In this document: piece by piece, positions 45,768 through 55,196 of the stretch
Layout: each line of letters starts with the position of its first letter
Position numbering within the stretch: position 1 is the stretch's first letter
Assembly (NCBI GenBank): GCA_016296065.1
Contig: JAEDKA010000018.1
Coordinates: 1 to 58,957 of the forward strand
Direction: 5' to 3'
Source: Kiritimatiellia bacterium
GTDB taxonomy: Bacteria; Verrucomicrobiota; Kiritimatiellia; RFP12; UBA1067
Length of the DNA stretch: 58,957 nt
The notes under the pieces: generated by a model
The model's input: the letters and a program-made list of their open reading frames with translations, nothing else
Told to the model about the DNA's origin: nothing
Database searches by the model: none
Program-made: the position numbers and the translations under genes

Positions 45768-48700
45768 ATGGAATGGAAAGTGCTTGCGGCGCTGATGGCG
45801 TCATGCGCCGCATTTGTCGCACAGTCCGGCGAGACCGGACGCTGGTACGATTCCGAACAGCGGCTGTCGTGGGGGTTCGACGTCGAGAACGGAGAGGCGA
45901 CTATCTCCACTCCCGGCTTTTGGGATTCCAACGCGCGCGACAACTGCAAGGGAGACATAGTCGTGCCGTCCCGAATCGGGCCAGACGGCCCCGGCGGAAA
46001 GACGACGTATCCCGTGCGCGACATGGCGCCTGGGCTCTTCCGCAACTGCACGAAGGTCACCGGAGTGACGCTTCCGGACGGCATCAGGCGCATCGCTCCG
46101 AATGCGTTCTACTTCGACAGGAATTCGACGATCACCAATATCTCCGTAGGAGCCGGATGCCTCGACATCTGCGATAATGCGTTTCTACGGTGCGAAAAGC
46201 TCGTCTCGCTCAACATCCCGAACACTGTCACCAACATCGGAGCGAACGCCGTATCCCTCTGCAAGGTCCTTCCGCGAATCGACATCCCCGGCAGCGTGAA
46301 GACGATCTCGGACAGCGCGTTCGCCGCCTGCTATGCGCTTGAGGAGGTGTCGTTCGGCGACGGCGTCGAGATTATAGATGCGGACGCTTTCTTGAACTGC
46401 GGCGCCCTCAAGTCCGCAGATCTGCCTTCCTCGGTCCGTTCCATAGGCGACCGCGCGTTCTACGGATGCAGCGCCCTCAATTCCGTCGTCCTCCGCGAAG
46501 GGCTCGAGTCCATCGGCTTCTGCGCCTTCACCCAGTGCGAGTCGCTTTTGAGCGCGTCGATTCCGGAGAGCGTCTCGTACGTAGGCGAAAGGGCGTTCCA
46601 GTACTGTCCGGACTCCATATTCGACATGTCCGCGGTGCCTGGCGTCCTTATGCTTTCCGGATGGGCCGTCGGGGTGAAGGACCCCTACGGCGAAATCGAC
46701 CTTTCGGGGGCTGCAGGCATTGCCGACGGACTTTTCAACGAACAGCGCAGCGTTACCGGCGTCGTGCTGCCGGACGGGCTGGATGCAATTGGTGCGAGCA
46801 TGTTCAGAGGGTGTTCTTCGCTTTCGTCGGTTACGGTTCCGCCAACTGTGAAGTCTATCGGCGACTACGCGTTCATGGGCTGCGAACAGCTCTTGTCGGT
46901 CGTGATTCCGTCCGGCGTCACCAACATCGGCGAGCAGGCGTTCGCGTACTGCAGGAAACTCGACGGCGTTACGCTTCCCGACGGGCTTCGCGAAATGGGC
47001 GACAGTGCCTTTGACGGATGCAGCGCGCTGACTTCGATAAAGGTGCCCGCTTCGCTGAGGCGAATTCCGATGGCCGCCTTCCAATGGTGCACCAGCCTCG
47101 GCGAGGCGACGGTGGAGGAGGGCGTAGAGACCATCGGGAACGCCTCGTTCTACGGCTGCACGGCGCTCCCCGGGTTCAGGATCCCCGACAGCGTGAAGAT
47201 CATCGAGGACATAGCCTTCGGAGAGTGCGGGCAGATGCTCGACACCAACACGATCGAAAACGTCTCAATGCTGGACGGCTGGATTGTCGGCAGCAGCCAG
47301 CCGCTCCTTGTGTCCGTTGATGTTCCAGGCTATGTGCGCGGAATAAGCGACAATGCCTTCGGCTACCGCCGCAACCTGACGAGCGTCGTGCTGGAGGAGG
47401 GTGTCCTGCGCGTGCCGGAGCATATGTGCGACTGCGCGACATCCCTTGCGGAAGTCACGCTGCCGGCCTCGCTTCTGGAGATCGGCGACTTCGGATTCTA
47501 CAACTGCGACTCCATCGTCGAGGTGTTCGTGCCGAGCAACGTGGTGTCGCTTGGCGAGATGGCCTTCGGCGGATGCGCCGTCCTTGAGACGGTCTACCTG
47601 CCTGTCGCCCTGAAGGGCGGCGTAAACGAGACGAACCTGATCGACGGCAGCTTCCAGGCGAAGGTCGTCTACTACCTCCCCGACGGCTCCCTAGTAGTCG
47701 ATCCGGGATCTGGGGATCCGGACCCGGCGTCCGCAGCGTTTTCAGTAGGCGACCTTGGGTTCGCGTCCGCCGACGAACCGGTCGAGACCGGCCTCATGTG
47801 CGGCGTCGCAGTCGAATGGCCGCTCTCCGCGCCGGAGCTTCCCGACGCGGCATTCAAGGTCGCGGGGCTTCCGTCAGGGCTCAAGTTCACTGCAAAGGAC
47901 ATTGTGGACGCGAAGTCCAAGGAGGTTGTGGTTCCCTCGAACACGATCTACGGCGCGCCGACCGCGGCAAGCAAGTTGGATGCAAGAACGGGGGCCGTCG
48001 TGCCTTCCGAGGTGAAGCTTACTGTCTTGGCCGGGGGCAAGGCTGTCGATACCTATGTGCTCAGGCTTGAGGTGGCGCCGCTTCCAGCCTGGGCTGTCGG
48101 AACTTTCGAGGGGACGGTCGGCACGTCGCTGCCGGAAGCGGGAATCGCGACAATGACCGTTACCGCCGCCGGAAAGGTGAACGGCAAGCTGTCCGTCGGC
48201 GGAACGAACTGGACGTTCAAGGCCGATTCGTTCTCCATGGCGAGCGAGACAGACGCCGTGACCAACCTCGCCATAGAGGCGGCTGCGGCGGCGGGAAGGT
48301 CCACAGTGCCGATATCACTCCGCCTCGCACGTTTCGAGACGTGTTACATCCCTGATTCCGCGACTGCGCTCGCGCAGGGGGCGTTTGGCGGGGTGCCCGC
48401 CGAACTCTGCCGTATCCCATGGACCGACAAGGGTGATCCCGCACCGACCAGGAGCATCGCTCCGTATGCAGGCGCATACACGATGATGGTGGACTGCGGA
48501 GGCGAGGGGGGAACGGCGTCGTTTGCCGTCGATGAAAAGGGCGTGGTAAAAGGCAGCATGATCCTTCCGGAGGGAACGAAGACCCGCAAAGTCTCCTTCT
48601 CTGGAAGCGTTCACACGAAGGCGGATTCGGTCTGCATGACGGCGTATGCGCCGCCTGATGCGCGAATGGGCCGTCCCGCCGTCTTCGAGACACGCCGGCT

Positions 48701-49955
48701 CGTGCCCTTCGCAGGGTCGCTGGACGGCGAGTGCGCCTATCGCGATCCCGGCGTGCTCGTGTCCGTAGCAGAGCTGGACGATGGCTCCGGTGCGTCAGGT
48801 GCGGTGACGATGAATCCGAAGTACGGACAGGCCGCCGCCGGAAAGGTCATCACGCTGACTGCGAAGGCTTCTCCTGGCAGCGTCTTCAGCCGTTGGGTCG
48901 TGACGCCGCCTTACGACGCCGGGCTTGATCTATCCGCTTCGACGATCAAGGTGAGGACCGGCGCAGGTGGCGACGTGCCGGTGACGGCGTATTTCGTGAC
49001 CGCCGAGGAAGACAGGACGAACGTCTCTCTCTCCGTCGACGGAACATCTCTGTGGAAGGACGCAAATTTCCCGAAGCGTATCCAGTGCGGCGTCGCCCTT
49101 GAATGGCCTGTAACCGCAGTGGCGCTGTCCAAGCTGGCGGTCAAGGTCGCGGGCCTGCCGACAGGGCTGAAGTTCGCCTACAACGGCGCGAAGGGCGCAT
49201 ACTCCGTGTCTGGAGTGCCGACCGCGGCGTCGAAGATGGATGCAAATACGGGCGACGTGATCCCGTCGGTGGTCAAGTTCACCGTCACGACGGCCGGAAA
49301 GGCGACTGCCGTCTTCACTCTGCCCGTGGTCGTGGAACCGATACCCGTCTGGGCTGTCGGAACGTTCGACGGTGCTCTCGAAGGCGGCGGTCTCATCCAG
49401 TCGCTCGCCGTCACGGCCGGAGGGAAGATAAGTGGTAAGATGCTTTCGGACGGACTTACATATGCATTGTCCGCTCAGTCGTTCAACGAATTCAATGGTG
49501 GGGTCTTCCGGGCCACGGTGGTCGGCAAGAGCGGAAAGTTCGTGGTGACGAATGACGTTTACCTCGCCGAGGAAGGCGGACGCGGCGTCGCCGTGAGCGA
49601 AGACGGCGGCTGGACTGCGTGGCAGACCCTCTGGAGGTACGAGCCATGGAAGACTGCGGCGAAGCCGTTCGCAAAGTCCCCTCCGCTGACGGTGGATTTC
49701 GGTGGCGCAACCGTTACGATGAAGTTCTCCGCCTCCGGCGCTGTCTCCGCCTCGGGCAAATTCGTGACAGGCGTCGACGCGAGGACCGGCAGAGATGTTG
49801 TCTACGCGGCGAACTGCTCGACCGTGCTGATCCCGTCCGGGGACGGACAGTATGTCGCCCATCTGTACTTCCCTCCGAAGGCAGGAAGGTTCGGCGGTTT
49901 CGCGTCCAAAAACTCCCTCATATGGAATGGTTCGGCGTTCATTCCCGCCGAGTAG
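45768..49955 (+). CDS. Secreted BspA-type leucine-rich-repeat surface protein
   Basis: 1395 residues. A signal peptide (MEWKVLAALMASCAAFVA) is followed by many BspA/LRR_5 repeats (about 90-640), such as ITNISVGAGCLDICDNAFLR and VSFGDGVEIIDADAFLNCGA. Two longer inserts of the type LSGWAVGVKDPYGEIDLSG interrupt the LRR array. The C-terminal half (about 660-1395) has two copies of an Ig-like/barrel module recognised by GVPTAASKMDANTG, then PVWAVGTFDG and VTAGGKISGKM. BspA proteins bind host or bacterial surfaces. Adhesion is inferred. No anchoring signal was seen. GGAGGGG and ATG 45768 define the start. A TTG at 45741 is the in-frame alternative. Confidence 0.82.
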   Translation: MEWKVLAALMASCAAFVAQSGETGRWYDSEQRLSWGFDVENGEATISTPGFWDSNARDNCKGDIVVPSRIGPDGPGGKTTYPVRDMAPGLFRNCTKVTGVTLPDGIRRIAPNAFYFDRNSTITNISVGAGCLDICDNAFLRCEKLVSLNIPNTVTNIGANAVSLCKVLPRIDIPGSVKTISDSAFAACYALEEVSFGDGVEIIDADAFLNCGALKSADLPSSVRSIGDRAFYGCSALNSVVLREGLESIGFCAFTQCESLLSASIPESVSYVGERAFQYCPDSIFDMSAVPGVLMLSGWAVGVKDPYGEIDLSGAAGIADGLFNEQRSVTGVVLPDGLDAIGASMFRGCSSLSSVTVPPTVKSIGDYAFMGCEQLLSVVIPSGVTNIGEQAFAYCRKLDGVTLPDGLREMGDSAFDGCSALTSIKVPASLRRIPMAAFQWCTSLGEATVEEGVETIGNASFYGCTALPGFRIPDSVKIIEDIAFGECGQMLDTNTIENVSMLDGWIVGSSQPLLVSVDVPGYVRGISDNAFGYRRNLTSVVLEEGVLRVPEHMCDCATSLAEVTLPASLLEIGDFGFYNCDSIVEVFVPSNVVSLGEMAFGGCAVLETVYLPVALKGGVNETNLIDGSFQAKVVYYLPDGSLVVDPGSGDPDPASAAFSVGDLGFASADEPVETGLMCGVAVEWPLSAPELPDAAFKVAGLPSGLKFTAKDIVDAKSKEVVVPSNTIYGAPTAASKLDARTGAVVPSEVKLTVLAGGKAVDTYVLRLEVAPLPAWAVGTFEGTVGTSLPEAGIATMTVTAAGKVNGKLSVGGTNWTFKADSFSMASETDAVTNLAIEAAAAAGRSTVPISLRLARFETCYIPDSATALAQGAFGGVPAELCRIPWTDKGDPAPTRSIAPYAGAYTMMVDCGGEGGTASFAVDEKGVVKGSMILPEGTKTRKVSFSGSVHTKADSVCMTAYAPPDARMGRPAVFETRRLVPFAGSLDGECAYRDPGVLVSVAELDDGSGASGAVTMNPKYGQAAAGKVITLTAKASPGSVFSRWVVTPPYDAGLDLSASTIKVRTGAGGDVPVTAYFVTAEEDRTNVSLSVDGTSLWKDANFPKRIQCGVALEWPVTAVALSKLAVKVAGLPTGLKFAYNGAKGAYSVSGVPTAASKMDANTGDVIPSVVKFTVTTAGKATAVFTLPVVVEPIPVWAVGTFDGALEGGGLIQSLAVTAGGKISGKMLSDGLTYALSAQSFNEFNGGVFRATVVGKSGKFVVTNDVYLAEEGGRGVAVSEDGGWTAWQTLWRYEPWKTAAKPFAKSPPLTVDFGGATVTMKFSASGAVSASGKFVTGVDARTGRDVVYAANCSTVLIPSGDGQYVAHLYFPPKAGRFGGFASKNSLIWNGSAFIPAE

Positions 49956-50024
49956 TCGCGGGGCAACGCCTTTGACCCGTTTAGCTTCCGGACCTTTGGC
50001 CCACTAAGGAGGATAACAGGGAAA

Positions 50025-50035
50025 TTTGGTATAAT
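50025..50035 (+). promoter_or_regulatory. Extended -10 promoter of the helicase-nuclease gene
   Basis: TTTGGTATAAT has TATAAT at 50030-50035. ATG at 50045 follows after 9 nt (ATATTCACC), so the transcript should be leaderless. Confidence 0.65.
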
Positions 50036-50044
50036 ATTCACCAA

Positions 50045-53000
50045 ATGGAAGAGAAATCTACAAACCGCGTCACGAGGTGGACGCAGAAACTCCTCGACCT
50101 CTCTCTCAGGAACCGCCTGCTGAACGCACGCGACTCCAAGCAGCTCCTGCCCCTCGAAGGCGGCGATATCGCCGAACTCGAGAACCGGCTCTCCTCCGAC
50201 CGTCCGGTCGCGATAGAGGGCGCTTCGGACAAAAAACAGTCCGACGCGCTCCGCTCGTCGCTCACGCCCGAGGAGACGTCGCGCCGCCTTCGCGAGCTAT
50301 ATCGCCTCGCGAAGACGGAACTCGAGGAGAGCGGAGTCAACGCGCTCTTCCTTGCGATCGGATTCCTCAAGTGGCGTCCGAAGGGCGCGAACGCGAAGGA
50401 CTACCGCGCGCCGATTCTCCTCATGCCCGTAGGGCTCACTCGCAAGAACGTCCGAGAGGGATACGTCCTCTCGCGCCTCGATGAAGACACCGAACTCAAC
50501 GCGACGCTCGTCGAGTTCCTGAAGGCCGAGTTCGGCGTCAAGATCGACGGACTCGATCCGCTTCCCGAGGACGATTCCGGCGTCGCGGTCGCAAAGGTTT
50601 TGGATGTCTTCCGCGAGGCGGTGAAGGCGTTTCCCGAGTGGGCGGTCGAGGAAGGCGCGGCGCTCGGCAACTTCTCCTTCGGCAAGTTCGTGATGTGGAA
50701 GGACCTCTCCGCGCGCGCAGACCAGCTCGCGGCGCATCCTTTTGTCGCGCATCTCATGAAGGGCGGCGGAGACTACGATGACGGCGTCGAGGTGTTTCCG
50801 CCGGAGGAAGTAGGCGCGCACATCAAGTACGACGAGCTATTCACTCCGCTCTCCGCAGATTCGTCCCAGCTCGCCGCAGTCCTCTACTCGGCGATGGGTA
50901 AGTCGTTCGTCCTGCACGGTCCGCCCGGAACAGGCAAGTCGCAGACGATCACGAACCTCATCGCACACAACCTGGCGCACGGACGCAAGGTGCTCTTCGT
51001 CTCGGAGAAGAAGGCCGCTCTCGATGTCGTACACCGCAGGCTCGAGAAGGTCGGGCTCAAGCCGTTCTGCCTGGAACTCCACTCGAACAAGTCCGGCAAG
51101 ACGGACGTCCTCGCGCAGTTCAAGGAGGCGCTCGACTACGTCGACAAGGGGACGCCGAAGGAATGGCAGCGCACCGTAGACCAGATTTCCAACTACCGTT
51201 CTGAACTTGACGCGGTCGTCGCCGCGCTGCACAGACGGCAGAAGAACGGACTCACCGCCTACGAGTGCTTTGCGTCGAAGATCGCGTCCGGTCCGAAGAC
51301 ATTCGCAATCGAAGGCGGCAAGATTTGCGACTGGAGCGAGAAGGACGTCACGGATGCGCGCGAGCTCGTGCTGCAGGCGGCTGCCGACTGGCGCGGCACG
51401 ACGCGCGAGGCTGTCGAGGCGCTGAAGATCGTCGCGTCGTTCGACTGGAATCCGTCCGCCCAGGACGACATCCGCGGCAAACTCGCCGCGCTTCGCGCAA
51501 AAGGCGGCTTCATGCGCGGACTCTCCGTCCTCTTCGGCGGAAGCGGAGTGCTGCGCTTCTCCGACGGAGTCGTCGGACGTTTCGACGGCTTCGGCGGCGA
51601 TTTCGCCGCGAAGCTGGACGCAGCAATTAACGCGATGGACGAGTCGCGCGGCGCGATGCGCTACCGCGCGTCCGTCACCGCCGCGGCGAAGCGCATCGGC
51701 GGCGCATTTGCCGCGGCGCTCGCGGCGGGAGAGGTAGACGCGCTTTCCGCCGGCGAGGTCTTCGACCGCTCGTTTGCAGAAGCAACACTAAACGAGATCC
51801 TGCGCGTCGAATCGGCGCTCGCTTCGTTTGCGGGGCTGAAGCGCGAGGAGCAGGTCGTGGAGTTCCGCCGCTTAGACGCGGAATACGCGGAGCTCGTCAA
51901 GCACGCGGTGCGCGCACGGCTCGCGGAGTCGCTTCCTCTCGGAAGACTCGGCGACTGCCCGGACGGATGCGAGCTCGGGATCATCCGCCGCGAGTGCGCG
52001 AAGAAGTCGCGCCAGAAGCCGATCCGCCAGCTGCTCGCCGAGGCGCACGGCATGGTTGGACGCCTCAAGCCGTGCTTCCTGATGAGTCCGCTCTCCGTCG
52101 CGCAGTACCTTCCGGCCGAGGCGTCGTTCGATCTAGTTGTGTTCGACGAGGCGTCGCAGATTCCGGTGTGGGACGCGATTGGCGTCATTGCACGCGCGAA
52201 GCAGTGCGTCGTGGTGGGAGACCCGAAGCAGATGCCTCCGACGAACTTCTTCCAGAAGGGCGAGACTGGAGAGGAAGACGAGGAAGGGAACGAGGACCTT
52301 GAGAGCATCCTCGATGAATGCCTTGCCGCGGGGCTCTACTCCGCCTACTTAAGCTGGCACTACAGAAGCCGCCACGAGTCGCTCATCTCGTTCTCGAACC
52401 ACAACTACTACAACGACAGGCTCTGCACCTTCCCCGCCGCGCGCACGACTCCGCGACTTGGCGTCGCGTACCGCTACATCGAGAACGGCGTCTACGACGC
52501 GAAGGCGAGCCGCACGAACAAAGCCGAGGCGGAGGCGCTTGTCGACTACGTGTTCGAGCGCCTTGCAGATCCCTCGTGGAAGCGCCGCAGCGCAGGCGTC
52601 GTCACTTTCTCGATGGCGCAGAAGACGCTCATCGAGGACATCTTCGAGGAGCGGCGCGCGGCGAATCCGCAGTTCGAGGACTTCTTCACGGACGCGGGAG
52701 AGGAGCCGTTCTTCGTCAAGAACCTCGAGAACGTGCAGGGCGACGAAAGGGACGTGATTCTGTTCTCGGTCGGCTACGCGAAGGGTCCGGACGGGAAGTT
52801 CCTCATGAACTTCGGCCCCCTCAACCGCTCCGGCGGAGAGCGCCGCCTCAACGTCGCCGTGACGCGCGCGAAGGAGCAGGTCGTCGTCTTCGCGTCGTGC
52901 AAGGGCGCGGAGATCGACCTTAACCGCACGCAGGCAGTCGGCGCGGCGCACCTCAAGGCGTTTCTCGAATACGCGGAGCGCGGCGGATCCGCCGCGTCGG

Positions 53001-53602
53001 ACGACGGGGAGGGCAAGCTTCGCGACCGCTTCGCGGACGAGGTGGGTGCGTTCCTGAAGGAGAAGGGCTTTACCGTGGAGCGGAACGTCGGATGCTCGGG
53101 ATACCGCATCGACCTCGGCGTAAAGGATGCGTCGCGCAAGGACTCGTACCTCGCGGCGATTGAGTGCGACGGCGAGTCGTATGCGTCCGCGCTCACGGCG
53201 CGCGACCGAGACGAGCTGAGGGCGTCCGTGCTGCGCTCGCTCGGATGGAACGTCGTCCACGTGTGGGCGGCGGACTGGGCGCTCGACCGCGCGCGCGCCG
53301 AGGAGCGGCTGATGAAGGAGCTGGACGAGATTAAGCGCGCGCCGGACGGAATGCTCCCCGCGCCGAACTTCAAGCCCGAGGTGACGTTCCAGCGCAAGCG
53401 CGCGGCGAGCGCGGCAGATGTGCCGCGCACCGATCTCGACAAGGTCTCGAGCGACGAGCTCCGAGCCAAGATGGCGGAGGTCGAGCGCGATCTCGGACGC
53501 TGCGACGCCGACACGCTCTACCGCGAGACCGCGCGACGCTTCGGCTACAAGACGCTCTCTCCGAAGGCCCGCCAGCGGCTTGAGGGAGTGAGGCGGTATT
53601 GA
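50045..53602 (+). CDS. DUF4011 superfamily 1 helicase with C-terminal PD-(D/E)XK-like nuclease
   Basis: 1185 residues. The N-terminal DUF4011 motif is TQKLLDLSLRNRLLNARDSK (about 12-31). The SF1 helicase core follows: Walker A HGPPGTGKSQT (around 290), DEAS box VVFDEASQIPV, GDPKQMPP (motif III), SWHYRSRHESLI, and the C-terminal motifs NVQGDERDVIL and LNVAVTRAKEQV. The end (about 1000-1110) has a Vsr/MTES_1575-like nuclease fold with GYRIDLGV, then AAIECDGESYASALTARDRD. Such proteins are often found in accessory or defence islands, so an anti-phage or DNA-repair role is possible, but no partner gene is adjacent. It is shorter than DUF4011 proteins that also carry DUF3320. Cytosolic. Leaderless start. 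Confidence 0.85.
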   Translation: MEEKSTNRVTRWTQKLLDLSLRNRLLNARDSKQLLPLEGGDIAELENRLSSDRPVAIEGASDKKQSDALRSSLTPEETSRRLRELYRLAKTELEESGVNALFLAIGFLKWRPKGANAKDYRAPILLMPVGLTRKNVREGYVLSRLDEDTELNATLVEFLKAEFGVKIDGLDPLPEDDSGVAVAKVLDVFREAVKAFPEWAVEEGAALGNFSFGKFVMWKDLSARADQLAAHPFVAHLMKGGGDYDDGVEVFPPEEVGAHIKYDELFTPLSADSSQLAAVLYSAMGKSFVLHGPPGTGKSQTITNLIAHNLAHGRKVLFVSEKKAALDVVHRRLEKVGLKPFCLELHSNKSGKTDVLAQFKEALDYVDKGTPKEWQRTVDQISNYRSELDAVVAALHRRQKNGLTAYECFASKIASGPKTFAIEGGKICDWSEKDVTDARELVLQAAADWRGTTREAVEALKIVASFDWNPSAQDDIRGKLAALRAKGGFMRGLSVLFGGSGVLRFSDGVVGRFDGFGGDFAAKLDAAINAMDESRGAMRYRASVTAAAKRIGGAFAAALAAGEVDALSAGEVFDRSFAEATLNEILRVESALASFAGLKREEQVVEFRRLDAEYAELVKHAVRARLAESLPLGRLGDCPDGCELGIIRRECAKKSRQKPIRQLLAEAHGMVGRLKPCFLMSPLSVAQYLPAEASFDLVVFDEASQIPVWDAIGVIARAKQCVVVGDPKQMPPTNFFQKGETGEEDEEGNEDLESILDECLAAGLYSAYLSWHYRSRHESLISFSNHNYYNDRLCTFPAARTTPRLGVAYRYIENGVYDAKASRTNKAEAEALVDYVFERLADPSWKRRSAGVVTFSMAQKTLIEDIFEERRAANPQFEDFFTDAGEEPFFVKNLENVQGDERDVILFSVGYAKGPDGKFLMNFGPLNRSGGERRLNVAVTRAKEQVVVFASCKGAEIDLNRTQAVGAAHLKAFLEYAERGGSAASDDGEGKLRDRFADEVGAFLKEKGFTVERNVGCSGYRIDLGVKDASRKDSYLAAIECDGESYASALTARDRDELRASVLRSLGWNVVHVWAADWALDRARAEERLMKELDEIKRAPDGMLPAPNFKPEVTFQRKRAASAADVPRTDLDKVSSDELRAKMAEVERDLGRCDADTLYRETARRFGYKTLSPKARQRLEGVRRY

Positions 53603-53604
53603 CG

Positions 53605-53690
53605 GCGACGGTCGGCAATCGACAATCGACTGTCGGATGTCGCGAGTCGTCCGGCCGTCGGTCGCCGAACGTCGATTGCCGCCCAAACTC
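53605..53690 (+). repeat. Degenerate GTCGG/ATCGAC micro-repeat tract, family C, copy 1
   Basis: Units such as GGTCGGCAATCGACAATCGA and GTCGGATGTCG lie between helicase and four-helix gene. CGGCAATCGAC (53613-53623) is exactly inverted at 53671-53681. Confidence 0.7.
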
Positions 53691-53715
53691 GAATCATGAT
53701 TGAAAGGCTCCTAAC

Positions 53716-54471
53716 ATGACACCCGTTATCGGACACTACGGCGGCTATCGGAAGACGCTTTCGTTTGGCCTTACATGCCTTGTGTATCACGCCACGACCA
53801 CATTCTGCCGCCGGAACTACAACTACCAGAACGATGCCCTTGGCAAGACCGTGGGGCAGATGGTCGGCGCAGCGCGTTCGGCGCGGCAGAATATCGTCGA
53901 GGGTTCGTCCCGTGCCGGGACCTCGAAGGAAACAGAATAGAAGCTTCTTGACGTGGCGAAAGCCTCCTTGCAGGAACTTGCCGGCGATTACGAGGCGTTT
54001 ATCGTCGATGCAGGCGAAACACCCTGGAGCGAGCGCAATCCGAAATATCTCAAGGCGAAATCTCTTGCCTTCGACGACTTCACGGCGAAAGATGATCTGC
54101 GCCATGAATACGGGGCGCATCTTCTTGCGATGCGCAAGCGGTTTGCGTCGGCGTTGGAGAATGAAGATCCGATTACCGCGGCGAACGCGATTCTAGTGAC
54201 GATCGACCGTGCCTGCGCATTGCTGCACAGGCAGATTGAAAAGATCGGCGAGGATTTCCGCGAGCAGGGCGGCTTCACGGAGCATCTGACGAAAGTGCGC
54301 CTTGAGGCGCGCGACGCCGCGATTGCCGCCAGCGATGCGCCGAAGTGTCCGAAATGCGGCGGCCCGATGCGCAAGGTGGTGGCGAAGAAGGGCTCAAACG
54401 CAGGCAATCCGTTTTGGAGCTGCCAGGCGTATCCCAATTGCACCGGCACGCGCAAATGGGAGTGGAAGTGA
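53716..54471 (+). pseudogene. Four-helix-bundle suffix/zinc-ribbon protein interrupted by an in-frame TAG
   Basis: Two open segments, 53716-53937 and 53941-54471, lie in the same frame, separated only by TAG at 53938-53940. Read through, they give 251 residues. The N-terminal four-helix region runs across the stop (VGQMVGAARSARQNIVEG, SRAGTSKETE, stop, KLLDVAKASLQELAGDYEAF). A C-terminal zinc ribbon of the topoisomerase type follows (CPKCGGPM, then FWSCQAYPNCTG). Relatives of this four-helix-bundle family are continuous at this point, where a leucine or isoleucine would be expected, so one base change from TTG would explain it. Other genes here use TAG as a normal stop. Most likely a recent nonsense mutation or an assembly error. 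The function of intact relatives is unknown. Family C repeats flank it on both sides. Confidence 0.7.
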
Positions 54472-54482
54472 TGGCGATGGCG

Positions 54483-54592
54483 GCGACACTCGACAGCCGG
54501 CGGTCGACGACCGTGGTGCGACATTCGACAACCGATAGTCGACTGTCGAATGTCGGGTGTCGGTTGGTTGTCGGTCGCCGAATGTCGTTGCC
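54483..54592 (+). repeat. Degenerate GTCGG micro-repeat tract, family C, copy 2
   Basis: CGACATTCGACA (54519-54530) is exactly inverted at 54544-54555. Around it are many units such as GTCGGGTGTCGGTTGG. The tract fills much of the 233-bp gap before the lipoprotein gene. The rest of that gap holds only the promoter at 54641. Confidence 0.7.
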
Positions 54593-54640
54593 AGTGTGAA
54601 AGATTTTGAGGTCGAGCGGTATTGACGCGGCATGGGGGGA

Positions 54641-54652
54641 TTTTGCTATAAT
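54641..54652 (+). promoter_or_regulatory. Promoter of the lipoprotein/alcohol dehydrogenase operon
   Basis: TTTTGCTATAAT has TATAAT at 54647-54652 with a TTTTG extension like the other promoters in this window. The start codon is 52 nt downstream with AAAGGA. Confidence 0.6.
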
Positions 54653-54704
54653 ACACTTAGAACAGAACATGGCGGGCGGACCGCCTGAACAAGAAAGGAA
54701 AACC

Positions 54705-55184
54705 ATGATGATTAAGAATGCGTCGAGGTCGGTCGCCGCAGGCGCGGCGATGCTGCTGGCCGCAATGTTCGCAGGATGCGCAACGGTGGATTATTCCTCG
54801 CCCGGGAAGATGTCCGGCATAACCGTCAAGGGTGTGGAAGGCGCCGAATCCGGGCAGGTCGTGACGATCAGCACGTTGGGCTATTACATGTTCTGGACGA
54901 TACCCCTCGTCTCGGGCAACCTTGACTGGAACTACGAGAAGAACGACGTCGAGGGCGGTTTTTCCCTGTTCAGCGACCAGGTCGGCTTCAACGAACTCCA
55001 GGACACGCTCCTGAAGATCGCGAATGCACGCGACTGCGATCTGGCGGACGTCAGCTTTGACGATTCGGATGTGTCGTTTGCGGACGCCAGCTACGCCGGC
55101 GCGATCGGAACTTGCTTCGGCTCGTCGCAGATGAGCGTCTCGGCGGTTCTCGTTCCGCGCAAAAACGCCAACGCAAAGAAGTAA
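54705..55184 (+). CDS. Putative lipoprotein, first of a tandem pair
   Basis: 159 residues with a type II signal peptide ending in the lipobox LAAMFAGC (lipidated cysteine around residue 25). The mature part has TLGYYMFWTIPLVSGNLDWN, followed by a compact alpha/beta region. A similar GYY/YKL-W-IPL-G pattern occurs in the next gene, so the two are probably paralogues. Location is the inner or outer membrane. Function is unknown. ATG 54669 is in frame and nearer the promoter, but 54705 directly begins the signal peptide and has AAAGGA upstream. Confidence 0.7.
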   Translation: MMIKNASRSVAAGAAMLLAAMFAGCATVDYSSPGKMSGITVKGVEGAESGQVVTISTLGYYMFWTIPLVSGNLDWNYEKNDVEGGFSLFSDQVGFNELQDTLLKIANARDCDLADVSFDDSDVSFADASYAGAIGTCFGSSQMSVSAVLVPRKNANAKK

Positions 55185-55196
55185 GGAGATACGGGA

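Noticed and set aside
53938..53940. TAG as a recoded sense codon (pyrrolysine or genome-wide reassignment)
   Set aside because: TAG is the normal stop of many genes here (for example 515, 903, 15832, 16828 and 49955), and no pyl genes are seen.
54472..54640. tRNA or small RNA gene in the gap before the lipoproteins
   Set aside because: The potential secondary structure is fully explained by the inverted GTCGG repeats. No tRNA cloverleaf or T-loop consensus is present.
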